The translations under genes were made by a program, and so were the position numbers. This document shows, piece after piece, positions 8,959-18,181 of a DNA stretch of 64,000 nt (position 1 is the stretch's first letter; each line of letters opens with the position of its first letter). Under the pieces are notes generated by a model. The model saw nothing but the letters and a program-made list of their open reading frames with translations, was not told the origin of the DNA and ran no database searches. Source of the stretch: Paraburkholderia oxyphila NBRC 105797 (GTDB lineage: Bacteria; Pseudomonadota; Gammaproteobacteria; Burkholderiales; Burkholderiaceae); contig NZ_BAYD01000006.1 of NCBI RefSeq assembly GCF_000685075.1, positions 62,001 through 126,000 of the forward strand, read 5' to 3'.

Positions 8959-9801
8959 TCACTGGACCAGACGCGGCGCACCTACGTCGGCACTCTTGGG
9001 GTCGAGGCCATATGACTGCATGATTTGCGGGATGACCTTGGCTTTGTGAAGCTCAGCGATGTCTTCATTCAGAGCGACGCCGAGGGCAGCATTGTCTTTC
9101 GTGTATGCAAACCCGACTTGTGCGGGATTGATAGATGCGCGAACGCGGGGGTCGGGCTCGCCCATGCGAATCTGAAATCCCTTGAAGCCACCTTTCTTTT
9201 GCTGTTCGTACAGACCCAGCGCCGCGCTGTCGAGGCCCACGTCAACGCGGCCAGTTGAGAGATCTTGAGCCAACGCGACCGGCGTTGGATAAAGCTTGAG
9301 GTTATCGCCGTACACTTTCTGCAGGTCAGGAACCCAGTTGTATCCCTGAACTGTACCGACCTGCTTGCCTTCCAGTTGGGATAGCTTCGTATAGCCCTCC
9401 TTGGAGTAGATTCCAAGTTGGTCCAGATTGATTCCGTCGGTCAAGCCGACGGCCTTTAGGCGCTCTGCGGTTCGATACCACTGGCCAGCGCTGACATCGG
9501 CTCGGCCGACCGTTACATACTGAATTGCCGCAGAGAAGGAAACGGACTCTGCCTTGAGCTTCAGGCACTCTCTGTCCGCAATCTTCTGAAGGATATCTCC
9601 TTCAACGCCGGTGAAGCCACCGTCGTTTTGCGGGATATCAAACGGCGGGTAGATGGTGGTCGAAACTGTGAGGACACCGGGCTCGATGGTCTTGAACTTA
9701 TGAGCAGGGACGCACTCTGCGGAGGCGATGCTCGCACTACAGGCGAAGCCGGCGGCGACCAGCGATGCCAAACAAAAGTTATTGCTGGTGATGCGTTTCA
9801 T
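8959..9801 (-). CDS. Periplasmic substrate-binding protein, polar amino-acid ABC family (copy 1)
   Basis: 280 aa from the second of two tandem ATGs, which has GGGAG 7 bases upstream. The N-terminus is a signal peptide ending at ASA-EC. The mature protein is a type 3 extracellular solute-binding fold with YPPFDI, GVEGDILQKIA, SAGQWYRT and DPRVRAS near the hinge. Two Cys near the mature N-terminus (AECVPA, ECLK) could form a disulfide. It is roughly two-thirds identical to the binding protein at 23794-24627, yet only one permease/ATPase set is present, so both may feed the same transporter. It is first in a leftward unit with the Rieske oxygenase; a candidate operator lies upstream at 9979-10014. 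Confidence 0.9.
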   Translation of the reverse strand: MKRITSNNFCLASLVAAGFACSASIASAECVPAHKFKTIEPGVLTVSTTIYPPFDIPQNDGGFTGVEGDILQKIADRECLKLKAESVSFSAAIQYVTVGRADVSAGQWYRTAERLKAVGLTDGINLDQLGIYSKEGYTKLSQLEGKQVGTVQGYNWVPDLQKVYGDNLKLYPTPVALAQDLSTGRVDVGLDSAALGLYEQQKKGGFKGFQIRMGEPDPRVRASINPAQVGFAYTKDNAALGVALNEDIAELHKAKVIPQIMQSYGLDPKSADVGAPRLVQ

Positions 9802-9891
9802 CATGAAACTCCCATAACGGTGGCACTGCGAAAGATTCCGGTTGAAGTGCGTCGAGCGATCAGAGTTCTGTGACTCGATTGGCACGCTCAT

Positions 9892-10207
9892 GCATTCATC
9901 TACATTTTTTGACGGCAGTTAAATTTTCGAGACTTTCATCGCTGATGACGAACAGCTTACTGAATCTTCTTTTTTAGTCATACTGGTCATTTAAAAAACT
10001 GTCCAGTCAGTATGAATCATTTGGATGCCGCGTCAAAAAGAATTTCGACGTCTTAGGGAAAGTCCTGTGCTCGATGTGGTGCGCGCCAGCGAACGCACGT
10101 TCGGGAGGTTTCGTGTGCAGACGAGGGCTTGGAGCGCAGATAGATTAACCAGACGGCAGGCTGCAGCGAGGCGCGTTTAATCGTGCTTTTTTCTCAAGCC
10201 TGTCGAT
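9892..10207. other. Intergenic/regulatory region upstream of binding-protein operon
   Basis: No gene is seen. It carries the inverted repeat at 9979-10014 and AT-rich sequence suitable for a promoter of the leftward binding protein-Rieske-reductase-porin unit. Confidence 0.5.
9979..10014. promoter_or_regulatory. Candidate operator (inverted CATACTG...CAGTATG repeat)
   Basis: CATACTGGTCA faces CCAGTCAGTATG across about 13 bases. The right half, AACTGTCCAGTCAGTATG (9997-10014), matches elements at 17019-17036 and 21447-21464 in a shared 18-bp pattern RACYGYCSRGTCAGTATG. It sits about 180-215 bases before the start of the binding-protein gene. A TetR-type protein such as the one at 31621 is a plausible ligand; this is inference. 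Confidence 0.5.
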
Positions 10208-10987
10208 TCAGCTCTGATTCGACGACATTCGCGCGAGCAATGGTGCGAGGGCATCCTTTACGGCAGGCTCGAACTCCTTTTGAGCGAGATGCTGCATCAG
10301 TTGCTCATTGAAGCTGCCAGGTGTCGCGTGTTCGGCCGCGAGCGCATCAAAATTTTTCGTCGTTGCCAGCGCGGCAGTGCTAGATAGGCCTGACAGCAGC
10401 CCGCTGACGAACCTCGTGGCCATGTCTTCGGCAACGCCATTTTCACTCAGCCAGCGAGCCAGAATTGACGCTAGATGAAAGTATGGTGCCATGACAGCAG
10501 TTGCGGTTCCCAGAGCCGCGTAAGCTTTTTCGTTATCGACGGAAACGACGGAACCCGTCGGCGAGAAGAGTTCGCGGACGACAGCATCCTCAGGAAATAT
10601 TGCAAAGGGAGCTTGTGTTCGTGCCATGGACGGCAGCGGAATCGCCAGGACAACTTTTGTGGCGGGAGATACGCTTCGTCGCACTTCCAGAAGAGGAATC
10701 GAGGCCACGACGCTGACGATGGTTTGCTCGGGGCGGAAGCGCAGCTCAGAAATGATGCTGTTAGCGCTCGCGGGGCGAACGCTCAATATGACGAAGTCCG
10801 AGGTATCGACGACTTGCTGGTTTGAAGTCGCGACTCGAATCCTCAGCGGGAACTTTCGCGTTAGTTGCGACGCGGTATCAGCGTTACGGGGGGAAAGAAC
10901 GAAATGTGGTCCGTCGGGGTAGTTGCGAAGCAGCCCCTCAACCATCGCCTGCGCAATGAAGCCGGTACCGACGATACCTATTCTCAC
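10208..10987 (-). CDS. ProC-like NAD(P)-binding protein (pyrroline-5-carboxylate reductase family)
   Basis: 259 aa, with a likely GTG start. The N-terminal Rossmann fold reads MRIGIVGTGFIAQAM, followed by VILSVRP, the usual ProC VKP strand. The C-terminal helical dimer domain retains GLLSGLSSTAA and an ATPGSFNEQ segment where ProC has TSPGGTT. The ProC RAMPNTP motif is replaced by PLPSMARTQAP, so this is a diverged relative and may reduce a cyclic imine other than pyrroline-5-carboxylate, or work in the oxidative direction. It sits between the Rieske/binding-protein unit and a flavin amine dehydrogenase, which fits turnover of a proline-like or N-methylated cyclic amine. The family is clear; the reaction is inferred. 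Confidence 0.78.
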   Translation of the reverse strand: MRIGIVGTGFIAQAMVEGLLRNYPDGPHFVLSPRNADTASQLTRKFPLRIRVATSNQQVVDTSDFVILSVRPASANSIISELRFRPEQTIVSVVASIPLLEVRRSVSPATKVVLAIPLPSMARTQAPFAIFPEDAVVRELFSPTGSVVSVDNEKAYAALGTATAVMAPYFHLASILARWLSENGVAEDMATRFVSGLLSGLSSTAALATTKNFDALAAEHATPGSFNEQLMQHLAQKEFEPAVKDALAPLLARMSSNQS

Positions 10988-11164
10988 TTCGTCTACTCCA
11001 ATAGGCTGGCCAGAGTTCGCCCACTTCTGGCAAGCGCCGTTGGCAGATGTGATGGAACTACTACGTCGAACCGGCGATGAGCGAATGGCGCCAGTAGCTG
11101 GTCAAATCAACGACCGCAGAGCAGCCGCGAGCGTGAGGTGCGTCGACGCCGCGGCATGCCTATG

Positions 11165-12325
11165 TCAGGTGTTATACGCGCCGGCATCCCAATGCCGCTG
11201 GGCACGCCAATCTGCGGGCAGTCCTGCGAACCTTGACAGGCCCAACTGGCTGATTGGCAAATCACTGCGGCCAGTGAGCGCCAGGTCGGCGAGCGCGCGT
11301 CCCATGACGGGCGCCATACCGAATCCGTGTCCGGAAGCGGTGGCGACATACATACCATCGACGGATTCCACTTTGTCGATGACCGTTGCCTGGTCCGGGG
11401 TTACGTCGACGATGCCAGCCCAGCAACGAAGCAACGGAATGTTCGAAATCGAGGGTAGCAGTTCGGCGAGGCGACGCGCGACGTTTCGAACGATGGCCGT
11501 ATTGGGCTTTGCCGGCTCCGATGTCAGGTCAACGTCAATCCACTCGTGCGGACCACCGTTAAAGTGGATATTTCCTCGACGTGTCTGGCGCAACGACAAG
11601 CCATTGCCGACCATTGCGACGCCGAACAATGGGGGCAGCGGTGCCGTCACCATCGCTTCCAGTCGTACTGCAGCTACGGGCACGTCCGCGCCGACCATCC
11701 TGGCGATGTGTCCGACACCGACGCCCGCACAGTTGATGACGATTGGGGCGGAGATATAGCCCTCTGCCGTCTGTACCCCCGTAATCTTGCCTCCCTCTGT
11801 CGTGATGGCCGTAACAGGATTGTTCTCGCGAATGATGCCGCCGCGGTCCTTGAATGCCCACGCAAAGGCTTGCGATGTACGCTGTGGATTCGCATGACCG
11901 GAGCGCGTCGTGTGAATCCCCCCGATTACTGTTTCAGCAAGGCAGGGGACAATAGACCTCGCTTCATCACCGTCGACGAGCCTGAAGGGGAATTGGGTCG
12001 TACAGAACGTCTTGTACGTTTCTTGAAGTTCCTCCCATTCTTCCTGAGAGTTCGCAACCCACAGACGGCCTTCCGGGCGCCACTCGGTCACATAGCCGAG
12101 TTCTTCATCCAGACCGTTCCAATACTTTTCGGCTTCGGCAGCGAGAGGGGCCTCAATCGGGGTCTCTCCTCTTAAACTCAGAAAGCCGGTGGCGCGCCCA
12201 GACGCCTCCCAGGCCACGCGGCCCTTGTCAACTACGATGACTTTCGCACCGGTCTTGGCGAGCCAATAACCTGTGGAGAGTCCAACTATTCCTGCTCCAA
12301 CGACGACGACGTCAGCGGTTTCCAT
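11165..12325 (-). CDS. FAD-dependent amine dehydrogenase, DAO-type subunit (OoxB/HcnC/LhpB-like)
   Basis: 386 aa from the ATG at 12325, preceded by GAGGA. The N-terminal FAD motif is ADVVVVGAGIVGLSTGYWLAKTG, with EASGRATG contacting the flavin as in glycine/sarcosine oxidases. Near the C-terminus is the second flavin segment GLYVATASGHG-like (here MYVATASGHGFGMAP). It is the catalytic beta-type subunit of two-component opine, hydroxyproline or N-methyl amino-acid dehydrogenases. The partner alpha subunit is encoded 46 bp upstream, then ETF genes, so electrons probably leave through ETF to quinone. It likely oxidises a secondary or tertiary amine produced by the Rieske enzyme; the substrate is unknown. 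Confidence 0.87.
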   Translation of the reverse strand: METADVVVVGAGIVGLSTGYWLAKTGAKVIVVDKGRVAWEASGRATGFLSLRGETPIEAPLAAEAEKYWNGLDEELGYVTEWRPEGRLWVANSQEEWEELQETYKTFCTTQFPFRLVDGDEARSIVPCLAETVIGGIHTTRSGHANPQRTSQAFAWAFKDRGGIIRENNPVTAITTEGGKITGVQTAEGYISAPIVINCAGVGVGHIARMVGADVPVAAVRLEAMVTAPLPPLFGVAMVGNGLSLRQTRRGNIHFNGGPHEWIDVDLTSEPAKPNTAIVRNVARRLAELLPSISNIPLLRCWAGIVDVTPDQATVIDKVESVDGMYVATASGHGFGMAPVMGRALADLALTGRSDLPISQLGLSRFAGLPADWRAQRHWDAGAYNT

Positions 12326-12371
12326 GAATGTCCTCAATTCCTCTTCCAACTCGGCAAGTGGCGTTTGGCGC

Positions 12372-13889
12372 TCACTTCCACGGCGTCTCTTCCTTTAACG
12401 GGTGAAGCCACGTAGGCCAGTTGCGTCGCGTTTCCTCGGTCTCATCGTCAGCCCACATGACTTTAAGCGGAATGGGGCGGACTGGAACGCGGTACGAGCC
12501 CGGCGAAATATCGGCGAGATTGGTCTTCGTCGCATTGGCTAGCAGAAGGAGGGTTTGGTCTCTGCAACGCTTACCCTGGCAGTGACCCATGCCAGCTCTC
12601 GTGAGGCGCTTGAGCAGGTCCTGGCTTGAACGACCCACCTCACCCAGGCCTTCAAGACCACCTGCAGGACAACGGTCCTTCGCATGGAGATAGCCAGGCG
12701 GGCTGACCTGGACGAGTTCGCGGCGCGAAACCTCCTCACACTGGCACACCACGACATCCAGACCTTGAGCAGCAACAAACGATTCAAGCCATTGATTCGG
12801 CGGATATGCGCTTGCGTCAGGCGTGAGGGAGAGGCCACCGTCAACTTGGTCGTGCAGGCCCTCAATGGATGCGATGTGACGTGCTGCGGTTCGGCCTTGC
12901 TCGCATGCCACCGCAGCATCGAGAAGGGTTGCTTCAGTGACGCCTGCGCCATCTCCGACGACGAAAACGGAAGCAGAAGTCGTTTGCATCTGGGCGGTCG
13001 TCTCCGGTAGCCAGCCGCCCAGCTTTGGCTCGAATTTCATCTTGCAGCCAGTTACAGAAGCAAGTTCAATGTTCGGTACAACACCGAAGGCCATGCAAAC
13101 CGTGTCGCAAGTGACCACGTATTCCGTACCTGGGCGGGGACGCAATGTGTGATCGACCTTGACCAGCTCAATTGCCTTCACGCCAGTCTGACCATTAACG
13201 CGGACTACGGTCGTTGACAGGTGGACCTGGACGCCGGCCGATGTCAACTCATCTGCAAGCGAGGAGTCGCCAACCACGGTAGGGCCGACTTCAACAATCG
13301 CCTTGACAGTCAGACCTTTGTCCAAGGCGAGCTTGGCGGTCCGAAGTGCCAGGTTTCCGCTGCCCAGAATAACGAGTTCGCTTCCGCCAAGCGTGTCATA
13401 GCGCTCGAGTAGCGCCGTTGCCCCATTTGCTGCGAGAACACCCGGCAGCTCCCAGCCCGGGAACGACAGCACCAAGTCTCGCGAGCCCGGCGCCAGGATG
13501 AGGTAGTCATAGTCGACCATCCAGCTGCGCTCGACGTCAGCTGCCCCGACCTGATTGACCTTCAGATGCGTGTTGTTTGCGCCCGGTTGAAAATTGCCCC
13601 AGGCGCACGTACCTGTCAGTACGTCAACGCCGGCTTCCAGGCACTCCATCAGCGGCTCGTTCGAACCGAGGACTCGGTCTGCAACGAGGGCTTGGTCCGA
13701 AAGCACGGATGGAAGCCGTGAGCCGTAAAAGTACGGTGCGTCCAGGCTCATCGCCGATATGTCTTGGGGGTGCTCGTCAATTAGCGTAACGCGAAGGCCA
13801 AGCGTGGCACCTTCAAGCGCAGCTGCACAGCCGGCGGGACCGCCGCCGACGACGAGGAGGTGTTTTGATGTCGTGTCCATGTTGCCCAT
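12372..13889 (-). CDS. FAD/NAD(P)-type oxidoreductase with BFD-like [2Fe-2S] tail (OoxA/HcnB-like alpha subunit)
   Basis: 505 aa. It has an N-terminal dinucleotide fold (LLVVGGGPAGCAAA), a second dinucleotide fold (ELVILGSGNLA) and the FAD-closing VFVVGDGAGV. The C-terminus has VCQCEEV and GMGHCQGKRC, the four Cys of a BFD-like iron-sulfur domain as in opine oxidase A and hydroxyproline dehydrogenase alpha subunits. It would shuttle electrons from the DAO-type subunit encoded next downstream. The gene begins 7 bp after the end of etfA, so it is in the same leftward operon. Either of two starts (13889, 13880) is possible; neither has a strong ribosome site. Confidence 0.88.
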   Translation of the reverse strand: MGNMDTTSKHLLVVGGGPAGCAAALEGATLGLRVTLIDEHPQDISAMSLDAPYFYGSRLPSVLSDQALVADRVLGSNEPLMECLEAGVDVLTGTCAWGNFQPGANNTHLKVNQVGAADVERSWMVDYDYLILAPGSRDLVLSFPGWELPGVLAANGATALLERYDTLGGSELVILGSGNLALRTAKLALDKGLTVKAIVEVGPTVVGDSSLADELTSAGVQVHLSTTVVRVNGQTGVKAIELVKVDHTLRPRPGTEYVVTCDTVCMAFGVVPNIELASVTGCKMKFEPKLGGWLPETTAQMQTTSASVFVVGDGAGVTEATLLDAAVACEQGRTAARHIASIEGLHDQVDGGLSLTPDASAYPPNQWLESFVAAQGLDVVVCQCEEVSRRELVQVSPPGYLHAKDRCPAGGLEGLGEVGRSSQDLLKRLTRAGMGHCQGKRCRDQTLLLLANATKTNLADISPGSYRVPVRPIPLKVMWADDETEETRRNWPTWLHPLKEETPWK

Positions 13890-13896
13890 TTAGCTG

Positions 13897-14871
13897 TCAA
13901 CGTGCGCGCAGTTCTTTTACCCGCTCAACAAAGGCCGGCAATACGTCCTTGGCGTCGCCAACCACACCATATCGTGCTGCCTTGAAGATGTTGGCCTCGG
14001 AATCCGAGTTGATGGCAACGATCGTCTTCGCGCCGGAGATGCCAGCGAGATGGTGGACCGCGCCGGAAATGCCGACAGCAATGTAGAGGTCGGGGCTAAT
14101 CTTCACTCCACTAAAGCCAACCTGCTTCGATGGAGGAATCCAGCCAAGTTCGACGACAGCGCGGCTACCACCTACGCCTGCACCGAGTTCCGCGGCTGCG
14201 TCGTCAATCAGCTTCCAGTTTTCGCGGGTGCCGATACCCAGTCCTCCGGAAACGACAACGCGTGCGGTTTTGAGCTGCGGGCCCGCACCGGTCGCATCGG
14301 CAATGGACTCAAGAACGGCGACACTCGTCTTCACTTCAGGAAGCGTGACGGCAGTAGCGGTGCCTTCTTGCGACGTCGTCTCGCAGGGCTCGTAGGACCC
14401 AGCTGAGAGCGTTGCCATGCGCAGCGGTCGACCGAAGGAATACTCCGCCTTTGCGGCGCCGCCACTAATGGCTTTGATGGCTACGAGTTCGCCGTTTTCG
14501 AGCAGCAGCTGCGATGCCGCAGTGACAAGCGCGGCATCGAGCTTGGCAGCCAGTCTCGGCACCCACTCGTTCGTCTCTGAGTTCTGCGGAAAGAGGACGA
14601 TATCCGGCGAACAAGCACGAATGACCGCTTCAGCGGCCGCGATGTGCGCCTCGCTGATGTACGGTTGCAGTCGGGAGTCGTCGACGAAGTAGATCTCGGA
14701 AGCGCCGACGCTCGACAAGGTCTTTGCTGCGGCCTGGTTGCTTCCGAGAACCGCACCAACCAATGGCACGCCCGTCTTTTGTGCGAGGTCTTTTGCGCAG
14801 GTTGCGGCTTCGAGAGAGCTTGCCTGCACCCGGCCGTCAGCCACATAACCAAAGAAAAGTACGCCAGCCAT
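13897..14871 (-). CDS. etfA: Electron transfer flavoprotein alpha subunit (first ETF pair)
   Basis: 324 aa, a normal ETF-alpha length. The C-terminal FAD domain has PSKQVGFSGVKISPDLYIAV, GISGAVHHLAG, VAINSD and ARYGVVGDAKDVLP. Its start overlaps the etfB stop by one base (TGATG), so the subunits are translationally coupled. ETF carries electrons from flavin dehydrogenases to ETF-quinone oxidoreductase. This pair is organised with the two-subunit amine dehydrogenase just downstream and differs clearly in sequence from the ETF pair at 17420-19123, so it is probably dedicated to that enzyme. Confidence 0.94.
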   Translation of the reverse strand: MAGVLFFGYVADGRVQASSLEAATCAKDLAQKTGVPLVGAVLGSNQAAAKTLSSVGASEIYFVDDSRLQPYISEAHIAAAEAVIRACSPDIVLFPQNSETNEWVPRLAAKLDAALVTAASQLLLENGELVAIKAISGGAAKAEYSFGRPLRMATLSAGSYEPCETTSQEGTATAVTLPEVKTSVAVLESIADATGAGPQLKTARVVVSGGLGIGTRENWKLIDDAAAELGAGVGGSRAVVELGWIPPSKQVGFSGVKISPDLYIAVGISGAVHHLAGISGAKTIVAINSDSEANIFKAARYGVVGDAKDVLPAFVERVKELRAR

Positions 14872-15659
14872 CAGATTACCCCTTCCTCGTGCAAACGCTC
14901 TGCGAGAGCGCGACCTGCTTCCGCGCCACTACCAGAGAAAATCTCCGCGCGCGCTTCCGATACCGGCTCGAAGAAGACACGGCGAAGAACCACGCTGGGC
15001 GTGACTACACCTTCCACGACGTCGGCTTGAGCCCACGTAGGAATCTCGGCCTTCTTCGACGCCATCACCCCCTTGAGCGACGGCGAGCGCGGTTTGTTCG
15101 CTTCGTTGGACACGCCAAGGAGAGCGGGCAACTTAACCTTCACTCGTTGTACGCCGTCGTCGGTCAAGCGGTCAGCGACAATCGCGTCTTCTGTCACCTC
15201 CTGAATCTGCTTGACCGGGGCGAGCGCAGGAAGTGAAAGTTTCTCTGCGAGTCGGAAGAGCACTTGACCGGAGTCCGTGTCGGATGCCTGGCGTCCGCTC
15301 AGAACTAGGTCGACAGGCGGAAGCTTCCGCACGGCACCAGCCAGCAGGGCCGCGACCAGCAGTGGGTCGCAGTCGAGCCCGTGCGGGCCGCTGATATGAA
15401 TCGCCTTATCAGCGCCCATGGCGATGGCTCGGCGCAATTGCGCCTTCGTCTCTTCCGACCCAACGCTTATCACGGAAATGGTGCCACCGACCTTGTCCCG
15501 AATGCGAATGGCTTCTTCGACAGCGTTCACGTCGTAACCATTTGCGACGTCACTGACGCCCGCGGGCGTTTCGATAGATTTGCCGTCGGCACCAAGTTTC
15601 AGCAACTCGGTCGGCGAATTAGGGTCGTGGACTTGCTTGAGCGTTACAACGATATGCAT
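14871..15659 (-). CDS. etfB: Electron transfer flavoprotein beta subunit (first ETF pair)
   Basis: 262 aa with AGGAG 7 bases before the ATG. It starts MHIVVTLKQVHDPN, has NGYDVNAVEEAIRIRDK, GADKAIHI and LSGRQASDTDSGQ (AMP-binding/recognition region of ETF-beta), and LPALLGVSNEANKPR near the recognition loop. It forms the heterodimer with the overlapping etfA. The non-canonical HDPNSPTELLKLG insertion near the N-terminus separates it from the housekeeping-type ETF-beta encoded at 17420. It follows the nitronate monooxygenase-like gene by 38 bp and appears to be in one leftward operon with it. Confidence 0.93.
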   Translation of the reverse strand: MHIVVTLKQVHDPNSPTELLKLGADGKSIETPAGVSDVANGYDVNAVEEAIRIRDKVGGTISVISVGSEETKAQLRRAIAMGADKAIHISGPHGLDCDPLLVAALLAGAVRKLPPVDLVLSGRQASDTDSGQVLFRLAEKLSLPALAPVKQIQEVTEDAIVADRLTDDGVQRVKVKLPALLGVSNEANKPRSPSLKGVMASKKAEIPTWAQADVVEGVVTPSVVLRRVFFEPVSEARAEIFSGSGAEAGRALAERLHEEGVI

Positions 15660-15697
15660 TTGCTTCTCCTACGCCTCGAAATAGTTTGCAGTTGCCG

Positions 15698-16813
15698 TTA
15701 GTCGTCGAGGAGATTCTGCAGGTGCTCCATCGAGTCAACGTACTCGCTCAAAATCTCGGCGAAAATTTGACGGACGGACGTCTCAGACTTCATGTCACCG
15801 ACAATCTGGCCAACGGCGTAGGTCCAGTAGTCGAGGTTTCGCGAACGTTCAGCTCGACGCATCGGCTCACCGGCGAGAATTGATTGCAGCGGGAAGGTGA
15901 GCGGGTCGGGATGCGTGCCGGTGTCCCACGCCTCGGTGTATGCGCTCTTCAGAATCCGGCAGGACTTACCTGTAAGCGCCTTGCTAACGATGGCGTCTTC
16001 GGATTTCGATGCGAACAGGCGCTCTTTCATGATGTCGCTGAGTTCGCTCTCCCGGCTGCCCAGCCAAATCGAGCCACACCAGATGCCTGCAGCGCCGAGA
16101 GCCATGGCAGCCAGCATTTGGCGGCCGCGCCCGATGCCACCAGCCGCGAGAACAGGCATCGGGGCAACAGCGTCGACTAATTGGGGCCAGAGAACCATCG
16201 ACGACACCTTGCCGACGTGTCCGCCTGCTTCACTGCCTTGGCCGACCAGGATGTCGACGCCCGCTTCCTGCTGCTTTTTCGCGTGAGCAACTGAGCCTAC
16301 GAGAGCGCCTACCTTGATGCCGTGGGAGTGGATGCGGTCGACTACGTGCTTAGGTGGGACGCCCATCGCGCCGACGACGAATTTCACGCCTGGATGCCTC
16401 AGGGCAATCTCAAGCGAGCGCTCGCTGTCTCGCGGCGTCATCTTCATCTTGCCCGCGTGCTCGCGCATGTACTCCTTTGCATCGTCTTCGGGCAACGGCG
16501 CAAGTCCAGCTTCGTCCAGAAGATTCTTGACGAATTGCCGGTGCCCGGCCGGGAGGATTTGGTCGGGGTCACGGTCATCATCAAGGGCAGCGAACGTGCC
16601 CGGGAAAACCACATCGACGCCGTAGGGCTTGCCTTCAACGTGCTCGTCAATCCACTTCAACGAAACTTCAAGCTCTTCCGGCGTCATCCATGCGGCGCCC
16701 AAAATGCCCATGCCACCGGCTCGCGAGGCTTCGACCACGACATCTCGGCAGTGAGAGAACGCAAAGATAGGAAGGTCAATCCCAAGCGCCTCGGTTACAG
16801 CAGTTCGCATCAT
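15698..16813 (-). CDS. Nitronate monooxygenase-like FMN protein
   Basis: 371 aa with AGGAG upstream of the first ATG. It is a TIM-barrel FMN enzyme of the NMO/2-nitropropane dioxygenase family: GGMGILGAAWMTPEEL early, VGQGSEAGGHVG and LAAGGIGRGRQM for flavin phosphate binding, and ALGAAGIWCGS later. Members oxidise nitronates or act as enoyl-reductase-like flavoproteins; many in catabolic clusters have unknown substrates. It is first in the leftward operon of etfB, etfA and the FAD dehydrogenase, so it may oxidise an intermediate or detoxify a nitro product. A candidate operator lies at 17019-17036 upstream. Confidence 0.85.
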   Translation of the reverse strand: MMRTAVTEALGIDLPIFAFSHCRDVVVEASRAGGMGILGAAWMTPEELEVSLKWIDEHVEGKPYGVDVVFPGTFAALDDDRDPDQILPAGHRQFVKNLLDEAGLAPLPEDDAKEYMREHAGKMKMTPRDSERSLEIALRHPGVKFVVGAMGVPPKHVVDRIHSHGIKVGALVGSVAHAKKQQEAGVDILVGQGSEAGGHVGKVSSMVLWPQLVDAVAPMPVLAAGGIGRGRQMLAAMALGAAGIWCGSIWLGSRESELSDIMKERLFASKSEDAIVSKALTGKSCRILKSAYTEAWDTGTHPDPLTFPLQSILAGEPMRRAERSRNLDYWTYAVGQIVGDMKSETSVRQIFAEILSEYVDSMEHLQNLLDD

Positions 16814-17419
16814 GACAAATGTTCTCCTGAGACTTCACTAAAGCTCGTACCGCATCCTTGCGTTCGAGCCGGTGTATAGCGACCCGGTCAGGTCCTTTTC
16901 GAGCCCTCGTCGTAACTCGCGCCGCGCTGAAACGCAGGCGATTCCGAGGGTAGTTCCGGTCCGGTTTTCCTTCCGGAGCCCGGTCGTACGATTTTAGGAC
17001 TGTCGGATATAAATTTTTGACCGTCGGGTCAGTATGCACCAAAGACAGCTAAAGTCAAAAAGATTTGTTGATGTGCCACCGCCCATTGGTAGAAGCCCTA
17101 GTCCCCATCTTGCGGGCCTTGTATCTGCCTGCTGTACCGAAGGAAGCAATCGCCGTCTTCTCGTCCTTGCGCGCGCGAATTTTAGCGATATATACTAGGC
17201 AGTCAGTTTTTTCATCTAGCTGGTCTTTTTGATTTTGCTCCAGCCCGGAAGCACGAGAGGCTTGAGAGTCGAACGACTGTTGGCGCGCCGGAGAACTCCG
17301 GCGTTTTCGCGCGTTGTCAGGCTGCTGTTCGACGCCGTGGTTGCGCGAGGTGCGCTTGATGTGTGGGTGGACGTTTTGGCTTCCATCTGCAGCGAAGTTC
17401 CCTGAGTGAGGAGTTTGCG
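16814..17419. promoter_or_regulatory. Divergent control region between the two ETF operons
   Basis: About 600 bases without a supported gene, separating leftward and rightward operons. It contains GACCGTCGGGTCAGTATG at 17019-17036 and a related half element GACTGTCGGAT 21 bases upstream (16998-17008), spaced two helical turns apart. A weaker relative (TATACTAGGCAGTCAG, 17191-17206) lies nearer the rightward genes. Confidence 0.5.
17019..17036 (+). promoter_or_regulatory. Candidate operator, shared 18-bp motif
   Basis: GACCGTCGGGTCAGTATG fits the pattern RACYGYCSRGTCAGTATG also found at 9997-10014 and, inverted, at 21447-21464. Its extension contains the inverted repeat TGACC-GTCG-GGTCA. Position and repetition suggest the binding site of a cluster regulator; untested. 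Confidence 0.5.
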
Positions 17420-18169
17420 ATGAAGGTTCTGGTAGCGGTAAAGCGGGTCGTTGATTACAACGTCAAGGTTCGTGTCAGGGGAGACGGAACGGACGTGGAC
17501 ATCAGCAACGTGAAGATGAGCATGAACCCATTCGACGAAATCGGTGTCGAGGAAGCCGTGAGGTTAAAGGAGTCAGGTGGGGCGAGCGAAGTGATTGCAG
17601 TCTCGTGTGGACCGGCTCAATGCCAGGAGACGCTGCGAACTGCGCTGGCCATCGGCGCTGACCGCGCTATTCACATCGTTACGGATGAGGAGCTTCAACC
17701 TCTCGCGGTCGCGAAGTTGCTCAACGCAATCGTTCAGGAAGAGCGGCCTGGCCTTGTGATACTCGGCAAGCAAGCAATCGACGATGACGCGAATCAAACA
17801 GGTCAGATGCTCGCGGCACTCGGTGGGATGCCCCAAGCCACGTTCGCATCGAAGTTGGAGGTCGGCGGTGACAAAGCGATCGTTTCGCGCGAAGTCGACG
17901 GAGGCGGTGAGACGCTGTCGCTCAAGCTCCCGGCAGTGGTTACGACAGACCTGCGTCTCAATGAGCCGCGATACGTCACGCTGCCCAACATCATGAAGGC
18001 CAAGAAGAAGCCTTTAGCAACGATTGAAGCCTCTGAACTCGGTGTGGATATGCGGCCGCGTCTGAGGACGCTCAAAGTCGCTGAGCCTGCCATGCGCGGG
18101 GCAGGGGTGAAGGTGCCAGACGTGCGGACGTTGGTGGAGAAACTCAAGACTGAAGCCAAAGTGCTGTAA
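17420..18169 (+). CDS. etfB: Electron transfer flavoprotein beta subunit (second, housekeeping-type pair)
   Basis: 249 aa from the ATG at 17420, with GAGGAG upstream; the longer open frame lacks a ribosome site. It starts [19 protein letters not shown], the canonical proteobacterial ETF-beta N-terminus, with [40 protein letters not shown], and [28 protein letters not shown], the recognition loop. It forms the ETF heterodimer with the product of the gene 12 bp downstream. It is distinct from the pair at 13897-15659 and closely matches general fatty-acid/amino-acid ETFs. Confidence 0.96.
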   Translation: MKVLVAVKRVVDYNVKVRVRGDGTDVDISNVKMSMNPFDEIGVEEAVRLKESGGASEVIAVSCGPAQCQETLRTALAIGADRAIHIVTDEELQPLAVAKLLNAIVQEERPGLVILGKQAIDDDANQTGQMLAALGGMPQATFASKLEVGGDKAIVSREVDGGGETLSLKLPAVVTTDLRLNEPRYVTLPNIMKAKKKPLATIEASELGVDMRPRLRTLKVAEPAMRGAGVKVPDVRTLVEKLKTEAKVL

Positions 18170-18181
18170 AGGAAACGTGAA